Shown here: in pieces, positions 50,440 to 61,000 of the stretch
How the letters are laid out: every line of letters starts with the position of its first letter
Numbering within the stretch: the stretch's first letter is position 1
Source of the DNA: Enoplolaimus lenunculus
Taxonomy: Eukaryota > Nematoda > Enoplea > Enoplida > Thoracostomopsidae
Assembly: GCA_030248215.1 (NCBI GenBank)
Contig: JASANG010001914.1
Location: forward strand, 134,001 to 198,000
Length of the DNA: 64,000 bases
Reading direction: 5' to 3'
Position numbers and translations under genes: made by a program
Notes under the pieces: model-generated
What the model saw: the letters and a program-made list of their open reading frames with translations, nothing else
The model's database searches: none
What the model was told of the DNA's origin: nothing

Positions 50440-53400
50440 CAGGAACCAGTAGCCAATGGGGTGCTTGAGGGCAATAGTTTCCCATGAAAACATTTTGCAC
50501 CCTTAACATGATCAGCTGGCTACGGGACAATTGATACATTTGCGTCGAAATTGTAATTTTAATGTATATTATTATTAAATACACGTATTGAATACGAGAC
50601 AATAGAGCTTCAAATAAACGCGTTCTATTATAGGCGAATTTTCATAAAACCCATACGCAAGCTTTTGTAGCCTTCAAAATTTGCCACTCTCTCTTGCTGT
50701 CCACATTGGCTAAAACCATTCTTTCAGCGGCCAACCGCCTTCTATCAAAACATACCCCAACACAAAACTCGTCATTAGCGAGCCATTAACTCGAAAGAGA
50801 CCCAACTAAAAGAATAAACGACACTACAACCGCTATACTGATGTGAATAGTTCGTCTAAATTGATACAAATTGAGACTTAACATATAGCTATGGTGACAC
50901 AACTTTTAGCGGCACAGCAACCACCACAGGTCCACTACCCGTCAGCTTATAGCCTCATTGAACTGACCATGAAGTTTCACGGCCCATGTCTTGGCGTTCC
51001 AATTGTCTTGGGTGACTGAACCTCAAACAGCTGACATAGCTAACTGTCTTGGCTTTTAGTTAGCGTCCGCTGAAGGGACAGAGGTACTTGGGGGGATTAG
51101 GAAGACACTACCACTAATAAAGAAATATTCCCTCCCCTTAGTTTCAAATTGATCGATAACATCGAAGCTTTTCTATGTTGAAAAATTTTTCCTGCCACTT
51201 TACATATCTATTTTCCAGCGTCTCTGCTAATAATTCTTTAGTTGAAAGGCGGAGTGGACAGCGAGCAACAACTGTGAAATATCGCTGTATAGATTGTAGC
51301 AATGTGACTTGTAGAAGTGTCGCCATTCAGAGGTTCTAACTAATTGAGTTATAGGCCCGCCAAGCTGGGCTATTAAGCAAGACATTTGTGCAAAATAGGC
51401 ATAAGCACCATGCGGAGATAATTATTTAGTGTCATATGCGAAAATACTCACCATCTTACGTTGTTCACAGACGCGGGTAATTTTCAGTTATGTTTGTGCC
51501 ATTAATCAAATTTAGTTGCCAATTCATATGGGATAAGTGTAATTGTATTTGTTCATCAGCCCTGTTATATTGAAACTTTTTTGACACAAATAGTTAATCT
51601 TAACCTTATAACATGGCAAATTGCTGAAAGATATTGCACGGACACAGTACGAGTTTTAAAAAATTAGCGTCTTCATCGCAAATTTTAAAGGTTGGAATTT
51701 TGAAACAAAAAGTATCCTCCGGCACCGACAAATGTTGGATCCATCATTGTCTCCAGTTTTAACTCAAATTCCAAGCATTGCCGCACTGTACGATGTCTTC
51801 AGATAACTATCGTTCCTGGCGTGTTATGCAATTTTCCAACCGTGTGATAATGTATATTGATTATTTAAAACCCCGAAATTGGTGAAAATAGAACGTGAGC
51901 ATATTATTGATTCGTAACTGTTGCAAAAACTCTGAGTTCCAACGTAACGTGACACGAATGTTAATCGTCAGAATTATTTTGTTTGCATGTTACTATGCTT
52001 AGGTTCGTTACTATGGGGGCGAGGGGAAAGCACCGCTTCCCCATTGTACGGACAGTTCCACTCAGAGCAAAAAAGCTTATCGATAGTATTGCTAAAACGA
52101 AAATATTTCTTGCATCCTCTGTATATCCTCATGCCACTTGGAACAATTCTGGGGCAACGAGACTATTAGTACTTTAGCCGATTTTTTATTACAGAAGTTT
52201 GCTTCGAAATAGCTTATGCGAACTAATTTTATTATTTTGCTTATGGCGCAGTTTAATTTCTTAATTACATTAAATAAAAATTATAAGGTTCTCCGTATGC
52301 TATAATAGCAATGACAATACCGTATTGCAATATTGTTATTTATTGCTATACAGAAAGTAATAAAAATAAAGAAATATTAGAAACGCACACAAATCGCTGA
52401 AAAACGTTTTTTTTTGCGTTTTGCTTGCATTAGCAATCTCTGAATTCACCGCTAATTTGATTGAATAAGTATCAAAATGGTAAAGTTTAGTATTTAAAAC
52501 TTAATGGTTCGAGAAATGATTCGCCCATCGCGTTCGGTATTCCACCCTAGAGTTCGGTGACCTCCAATTTGGGTCGATCCACAGTTTACCTATTCACCGC
52601 GGTGAACACCGTAGGTGCAAAGACTGGAACTGAATTCGGAGTTTACAAAAGTTTCCGGAGCGGGAACATCAAGGTTATAAACAAACTCACGCAACAATAC
52701 AACTTTTACGAAAATCTGAAAAAATCACTGCCGAAATTTGAAGAACATTTGTCAAAAATTACACTGGAGCCAGTGGTTAGAATATATTTTGTCGGAGCTA
52801 CTGGCAGACCTTTGGTTGTACCCTGCTATGCCTTGTTTGTACTTTTTTGAAAATAAGTAGGCACCAAATTAACAATCAAAATATGTGTTTATAGTTATCA
52901 TAGACTGGATTTTAGTACTGTGTTCTATTCAAGATAATTTCAGCATTATTTTTGTACAATTTTAGCAAGTAATTACTTTGAAAAGCTTAGTTCCGAGCAT
53001 GCAAGAATGCGTTTGCAAAAGTTCTAAAATATTTTATCTGCACAAACGTCTTTAATCTCTCAAAAAAACTGTGCAAACAACCGCTTGCTTGGACAGTTTA
53101 CACAATATCAATTTCACTTTTTAAACAAAATTCTTGTTGAAACTCTGTAATTTTCGCTACAGCGTTGTTTTGTTTTCTGCCACGCCTCGACTCCCTCGTT
53201 TCTATGCCGCCCAACCTTTTCCCTGAATGCAACGCTTTGATTCTATTAGCCGATTTGTCGCCTTAGTTAATCTTTTTATCCTTCACGGCGTCTGCACAGA
53301 ATTTATTGTCGTGCGCCAATGTTGCTCAATTTATTACCGAATAAATTGCAAATCCTACAAGGTTTTTGTCTTCAGTTTTCCATACCCTCCCGCTTTTAAG

Positions 53401-56400
53401 GCTTAATATCTGACGTACGTGTGCTAATGTGAAAATTACATTAGCTTCAAATTATTTGCACTTTAAACTAAAAATTCGCCAATTTCAAACCTATTTCTCT
53501 TTTTAAGGAGCCATATTCTCAACTGTGTATATCACCTATTACAGATGCAAGGTTTTTAAACAAGCGAACGGCAGCAGTCACGGTCTCACAATTGAAATAG
53601 CTCTAAAACCATTAGATTTTGTTCTAAAACTTATCGACAACAAGTTCAATTTTTAGAGCACGAACCGGTGTTCTCTCAGATTCGATCCTAAAAAATAAAT
53701 AGAAAAGGTAAATACACTGTCATTAATAAAAAAATATCTGCAATTGTTATGCATTTCTCAAATTCAAAATTTTCAATAATTGGCACTGTGACAGATTACT
53801 CAGATGAGGCAAAAAAGTCGCAGAAGCTGAGCTTTGATATCAGGCACATGCTATGCGGCGCTCTGGCTCTGAAATTACTTAACCATTTTATCATTTTTAA
53901 AAACGTACTTACTTAAGTTAAGAAAATACTTGAGTCCCCTGACTAAATTTGGTTGTTACAAATTAATCGTTCTGACATACTAACCCTGGTTTAATGACAT
54001 TCATCGATTATTTGTGTTTGCTTACTTAAGGACAACTTAAGGAAATACTTAAGGAAGATTTCATAAACTCAGCCGCCACGCTTTTACAATTATCTTTAGA
54101 AATAAAACTACTCTTCATGTGAATATGCGGATTAGTAGTATATCAAAAATTTAAGAAACCAAACTCGTTAGCTTAGCAAAAGGCTAGTTTTTTCACTAGA
54201 TTAAATATTATCCCTTCTCAATGTAGCAGTATTGGGTTCGATTTTACTGTTTTACGACCATTCTCTTGAAACATTAAGGGACAACGAAATTATAATTTAC
54301 TAAATTTTACATGTCAAAGTTTTAAATTTAAATACCGTTTGTCGAATACACGAAAATATTAGAGTGCCGCGCTATGGTCTATTTTAGTTAAACTGGCTCT
54401 TCTATTCAACTCAATCTTTCGTGTATTTTGTCTGCTCCTGATATATATCATTTAACCAAAATAAATTCATTTGAATGATAATGGAAAAAATTATATTTAA
54501 GAAAAATTGTTGTTTCACAATATACGTTACAGTTTTGCAATTAATACCGATGCTAAAACTGCAAAAAACGTCGGATAGATTATAAGTGCAATATGCGATG
54601 TAATTCTACGATACGTATATCAAAACGAACGCAACTGTAGTGTTTTTTAAATTTGAAACCGTTTTTTTCTGTTTATTTGTTTTTATGGAGAAAAAAAGCA
54701 CTCTCCTAGTTTCCATTTGAAGAATTGTGTTTTAATGTCTTCAATAATTTAGACATGTTAGCTTCCTGTTGGCAGTACTATATTCCTCAGACGAAAGATG
54801 CTACTAGATTTCTGTGACTGGGCCCTTGAGCATTTCTTGTACTTATTTTTAAAATACCAAACTTTAACGGATTATATGCCTTTTTATGTTGTTCATCCGA
54901 CGTATAATATATGTTTTGATATAGTAATTTTGTTCTTCGAGAATTGACAAATGATCAGGTGTGCGTCTAAAGTCAGTGCTTTAAACGACCATTCGCGTAG
55001 TCAAGGTTTCATTTCGGGACGAAATACCGTCATTTAAACGAAATTTTTGTTTCACATCTTGGATGCAGAAGTTATTCTAAAACGCCTGTTAAAAGTGTTT
55101 TTTCTTCTTTTCCGAAACTTCGACAATGGATACATTCCCATTAACCTTTTCCTTGTACACATCCGTGAATACGATATAAGAATACTAATTAAACAACGCA
55201 ATACTACGCTGTCGGGCTTAAGGCATGTCGAGTTTTACTAAACATTGGTCGGCAAGCCCGGGCAACAAAATGTCGTGATACCAAAACCTCAATAATGACA
55301 GATCAAATACCATGTATATTTGCAAACGTAAGATTGCAAGAAAATTCCCGGAAGTCGAAAATAAGCCAAAATTTTGCGTGTGACAATTGCTTGTCCCAAT
55401 AATTTTTATTTAATACAGTTTATGCCGTCGAATGTTGCAGTGTAAACACATTACACATCGTAAAAGTCTATGTCTAGTAGAAAAAATTTTTTAAATAAAA
55501 GGTAATGTGGTGAAAAAAGAAACTCTTGTTGACTACACAATTCGCTATTACTATTTACATGTTTGTTTTAAACCTATTTTCAACTTTTGTGTAATTTGAG
55601 ATATCAGAAACTTTGAAATATTAGAGTTAATATAATCATCAAGAGTGGATAATGACAAGAGTGTTCAACTTTTAGGGTCACGTATGGTACAAAATGTACT
55701 ATCGGGCGATGCGTTTTTGGCCGACCCCCGTTGTTTAGAAGAGGGATGCTATCACATGAATACCCTAAATTAAACCATAAGGGGAAAATGTTTGACGCCG
55801 CACATAAAGTGCAACAGTTCGCGCTGTTGTACCCCTTTAAATAAAGGGGGGTAGGGGCAGAAACGCAACGCGTGCCGGGTATATTCTTTTCTACACAGAA
55901 TGTGCCTAATTGACAATTTTGTTAAATAGCGATTATCCACTCTGGATATCATTAATTTAAATCCTTTTTTCAATTATGGTAAAATTGAAAAATTTCAAAA
56001 ACTGCGAAAAGAATTACCTAGTATTTATTAGCCCATGGTTGCGGAGTTTCCAGTAAGATAAAAACGGTTGACGTTCAACTAAGTACATGGATTTCTTCAA
56101 ACTTTGTTTACACAGCTCAAACTATTATACTCGTTTTGATAGGTCGGCTGTAGCGTAGTGAGACAGGCTGATTGACATCATATTCAGCTTCTTATGCCCA
56201 GTTTTTGGCAGCGGATTTAGTTTAATTTTGTAAGAATGCATAATATCAATGATAACCATTAGATCTATTTATACACTGCTAATAATGATGTTAGGTGCAA
56301 TTGGTAGTTTTCGGCAAAAGTTGTTCATTTGTTACTTGAAACCAAAGACAAATGCACTATATATACGGTTTTCGCAACTCTAGCTATCGTTTTAATGAAA

Positions 56401-57654
56401 TCATAGAACCCACCGGAAGCAGGAATGCGGAATTTAAACTAAATTAAATTTGACCCAATTTTTAAGACTCAACAACAAACCAACAGCAGCACGAAAGAGA
56501 ATGCGAAAATAGAACAGCATAGATGGTGGCCTAAACCTTGTAAGAAATCTAAGTTGTAGGTGGTATTTTGACCGAATGTAATTTGATTTATATTGTTTTT
56601 ACTGGCGGGTCTATAGATTTCTAATGAAGGGACCGTGATTGAAATGGATCAAAAAAATACGTGACAACGAATGCCAGTACCAAGAAGCTTTTAGTAAATA
56701 ATTTTCAAAAACCCGTGAACTAAACAATGCGTAGTCATGTGGCTAGGGGGGTTTGATTTTTTACCAGGAGCTTTCGGTGCTTTTCAGTTTACTAAAAATG
56801 TCTATTCGAAATATTTAAAGAATGTACCTGGTTTTCAAAATCCTGAATACGACATTAGAAATATACTGAAATCTTTCTTAAATATACTGAAACCTTTCTT
56901 AAATATAAACCCAAAATCTGAAACTTTAAATGAAGTATGTAACTGCTTTTTTGAATTGAAACAAAAAAAATGTATTTATTGCAACTTCAAATTATTTCGC
57001 AAATTGCAAACGTTTGCATACAAAGACAGCGAGTAATATACAGCCATACCTTTTGATATAATTAAAAAATTCAAGGCTGACATTATACACAATATATTAA
57101 TAAATTAACGTTTAGATCAGCTAAATTATCGAGGGCTATAAAAATCTATTTATTAGCAAATTTGTACCGATTTCGGTTGATCATAAGTAAAACTGAAGCC
57201 GAATTATGTGTCGGTCAGTTTTACTTTCTATGGTGCTTTGCAAAGTTTTACTTAATTTTAAGCAAACAAAAAATTCTTAGCTTAACATTTCCTTAATTAA
57301 TCAGGAAACGACAGCAGTAGTTTTACTTATTTACATATTATTTAAGCAATGATTTCCTCAATATTTAGTACACTTATTCTTAAAATAGTTAGTAAAATAT
57401 AACTAAAGTATTGTAAGTAGAGTGTTTTTACAGAATGCTAACCCGTCGGGGACAGATCTGCTACACGTGAATATTTCAAATATACGCTCAAATTATAGTT
57501 TTCAAGTTTTATGCCGTTAATTTGATACTCATAGTTATTTGTGCTTGTGCTATGTTTTTATTATTTTTGTCTACATATAGCAGTTCGTATCGTTTATCTT
57601 AAACTTTCTAAAACCAATAGGCGCTGATTAAAGATGTTTTTACATTCAGGCGAG
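50440..57654. other. Long AT-rich region without a supported gene
   Basis: A coding-like stretch at about 52557-52850 (+) reads KTGTEFGVYKSFRSGNIKVI then NKLTQQYNFYENLKKSL, with less AT and plausible codon use. I do not recognise it and see no convincing splice sites. The rest appears non-coding. Confidence 0.35.
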
Positions 57655-57910
57655 TTACCAATTGGCCTAGGCTAATCTGCTATTCGAACAAATAAGCAGT
57701 TTGGCCTAGGCCAATTATCGAATGTGAGATTTCGCAAAACAACATCGGTGATTGTTTAACAGTTCCAAATAATCAAATCTGATTGGTCCATAAGGTCAAT
57801 AGCAGTTTAGCCCAAGCTACACTGCTATTACATGAAATAGCACATTGGCCTAGGCCAATTAGTAATTGGGCTGAATAGCAGATTGGCTTATGACATATAT
57901 ATACTTTCGT
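57655..57910. promoter_or_regulatory. Palindromic CCAAT-motif cluster upstream of the L1-type gene
   Basis: Within about 250 bp, ending about 110 bp before the signal-peptide ATG, the motifs TTGGCCTAGGCCAA (57701-57714) and ATTGGCCTAGGCCAAT (57844-57859) are perfect palindromes. Variants occur near 57660, 57780, 57810 and 57890, interleaved with AGCAGATTGG/CTGCTATT words. ATTGG/CCAAT, the NF-Y core, appears at least seven times. It could be a promoter or a decayed foldback repeat; the position favours regulation, but this is inference. Confidence 0.35.
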
Positions 57911-58017
57911 AGAGCTTATAGCGCTAAACTTTTTCGCCGTCGGCAATAATTGTAACTGATATAATGCTGTATACACAGCGTATTAAAATGGCTTTATTAA
58001 ACTGCTAATTTCAAAAC

Positions 58018-58093
58018 ATGAGGGTAACCGGACGACATGTGCTACACTCGGCATTGCTACTGGGACTAGTGGGAAGACTTATAGCAGCTCCAG
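58018..58093 (+). CDS. L1-type CAM exon 1: signal peptide
   Basis: Encodes MRVTGRHVLHSALLLGLVGR then LIAAP plus one base (phase 1), ending CAG|GTAAGT. It is a typical signal peptide: basic n-region, hydrophobic core and small residues at the cleavage site. Phase 1 agrees with the Ig1 acceptor at 59297. Confidence 0.85.
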
Positions 58094-61000
58094 GTAAGTT
58101 ATGGCTAAGATTACTGATATCTTGAATAAACTCAGTTTCTTTGAAGTGAACGGCACGGGGCTAGGGGTTTCCATTTTGAGTGCCAGTCAATACTGTACTG
58201 ACCCGAATAAGAGGGAGGGGACTGATATTTATTTAGCCTCGGTACCCCCTTGTTATTCGGTTACGGACTGTTATATATTTTCAACCCACGCTCCGCTGCC
58301 CTTCGTTACTGATATATATCCGGTACTACAATTATCCGTTGAATTAAACGAATTTCGCCTTGCATCAAAAGTTTGAGCGATAATGCAAGCTTACAGTTTG
58401 AAATGTTATTTTCAAAACTTAAGCACGCTTTAAGTTTCGAACTCAACTTTATTTGGCCCTGGAGTCATTTATGGGCTACAATTAGGGATAATTGTCATTT
58501 ATGGACTCAAATTAGGGTTTAGGGACTCTATCCGCTTACGGGCTCTTATTATGGATACGGACTCCTATTGATCGGGACTCAAAATGGGGACTCCCCTCTT
58601 ATTGCCTCCCTCTTATTCGGGTCAATACAGTAGGAGACCGTGTCCCCAATAAAAGTCCGTACGCAGCAATTATTCCTAGTGCATAAATGACTCCAGGACC
58701 AAATAATGTTGAGTACGAAACTTTAAAGCGTACTTAAGTTGTAGAAATAAACATTTAATTCCACGTATAGTTGCAAACCAGATATTTATCAGTAACGAAG
58801 GGCGGCGGAGGGCGGCTTAAAAATAGCGATCAGTAATCAAATAACAAGGGGGGTATACGCTTTGAAAAGGCCAAATAAAATATCAGTCTCCCTCTTATTC
58901 GGGTCCTACAGTACAACTACAAATAATGAAAAACATTTCTGTAATGCCACCTTCCACAACGCAAATAAATGCGTGGGTCATTTTTGAGGGTGGTTGGTGA
59001 CAAACACTGAAGCGTTTTGGCTCCAGTGTACTGTCTACTTAAGCTAAAATCATTTCAGTGTCCGTCACACTGAACTGAATAACGCGAAAATACAAAGGAA
59101 CTGTGGACGACCGGAAATACATAATTACCGCAATTTATCGATGTGAAAATTTACAACATTAAATAAAAGGAATCCATATTTTCGGTAGGAATACTTAAAC
59201 TTGGCAAACTCAAACAACCAATTCATAACCAATGTAAAACAGTATAAATTTTGCTGCCAAATATTTTACACAGCAAACGTGAAATAATTTTTTCAGCTGA
59301 CGCACCGCCGAAAATTATTCATCAGTCACCGCGCCAAGTATGGTTTCATGTGCCATCGCACAACTCAGAAGCTAAACAGTTTATGCTTCGTTGTGATGCA
59401 ACTGGATATCCTGAACTGGAGTAAGTTGTTACTGTTTATGTTGCATATAATCAACCATACAGACTAAGCCGATCAGTGACGGTGTCAAAAGTTTGTGATA
59501 AAAGGTTGCGTCAGCTTGCAACGAAAGAAGCTTCGTGAGTGAAACGAGCGAGAAGTCAAACGCAATTTTTAGGCTCACAAAAGAAACAATGAAGAATGGA
59601 CTTGGATTTTTATGAAATAATCCTGACGATCGATACCGGCGTTCTCTAGGTCTCCTGATGAATGCGGTAAAATAAATACAAGTTTCTAAAATTTGAGTTG
59701 GAACTCGTCATTTATTAAACGAAAATGCGCAGGAACGTGGCCAATGGAGTAAAATGTGCTCATCTCTATCTGTCAAAATGTCGAAATGCTAACGAAATAT
59801 AAACCTCAAATGTTGTGCAAACGTAGGGATGCTCACAATAATTTTTAGCCCCTACAAAATGTCAAACTTAAACTTGCAATTTATATTTCAGATTTGTTTG
59901 GTACAAAAACGGAAAACGATTTGATATAAAAGACGAAACTCAAGCGTCAATTGAACAAACTCGACGCTATGAAAAGCGAGACGTGTCATGGTATAAAGCA
60001 GGCGTTTCTGGAACGTTGGTATTTCATCATCCTTCATATGAAGACGTTGGCTTGTATCAATGTTTTGCGTCCAATATTTTCGGCTCAGCTGTGTCTGATA
60101 TTGTTTACGTTCGCCTTGGAGGTATACTACAACTGAATCACGGGATTGCAGGAGGCTTGAAACCATGTAGCTTTGGTAAAGTGCTGTTGAATTTAGAACT
60201 TGTAAAAATGTGTTTTCCTGAATTTTCAGAATTTTAGGTAAGGCATGTATCCCCTGTTCCGCCTACTGGTGGATCCAAAGGGGAAAGTAAGATTTTGTAT
60301 TTAACTGGTTAGCACTAAAGTGGCGTATGGCTTCAGGCTCGCTCTGTTTGCGAGTGCTTCGGCTATACCTCATGCGGTCCTCAATTTTAGGGTTCCCCCC
60401 CCCTTTTTCCCCCGACCCCGGGGGGGGCAAAACCTTCCTGTTTTCCTTTCCTACTAAATTTTTTCTGTTTTTTTTCGCTTTTTCCACCACCTCGTAAAAA
60501 ACGGAAAACGGAAAAAAAACCGTTTTTCCGTTGGTTTTTTCCGATTCATCAACACAGATGCGAAGTGTTCCAGTTTTAATAATATAGATAAATATTGAGT
60601 TCGTGCATACCGTACGACATCATTTTATAACTGATTTGTTCACCAAAAAGTCTATCAAAATTTTTGCCATGTGTCAAATTTGTGTAATATTTTTCAGTAC
60701 TTGAACATTTTGCGCACAAACCAATCAAAGAAGTCCACGTCAAAGAGTATCATTCACTAAAACTATCGTGTGTCCCTCCGTACGGCAATCCAACTCCAAC
60801 AATATTATGGGTTATTCGAAATACACGGCAGTCGTTTGTGATTGAAACAGTTCATAAAGAACACGTAACCGGTAGGTGGGGCAATTCGTTTTACTTGTTA
60901 TGCAACAAGCTTTTCTTGCAGCTATAATGAATTTTTTAAAATATAACAGGTTGCTGAAAATAGTCTAAAGCATTTCTGTGCATTATTGCTATTTTTAACT

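Noticed and set aside
56737-57036. 99-codon open frame
   Set aside because: Lys/Asn/Phe-rich wording is typical of random AT-rich DNA, with a local duplication (ILKSFLNILKPFLNI) and no recognised domain.
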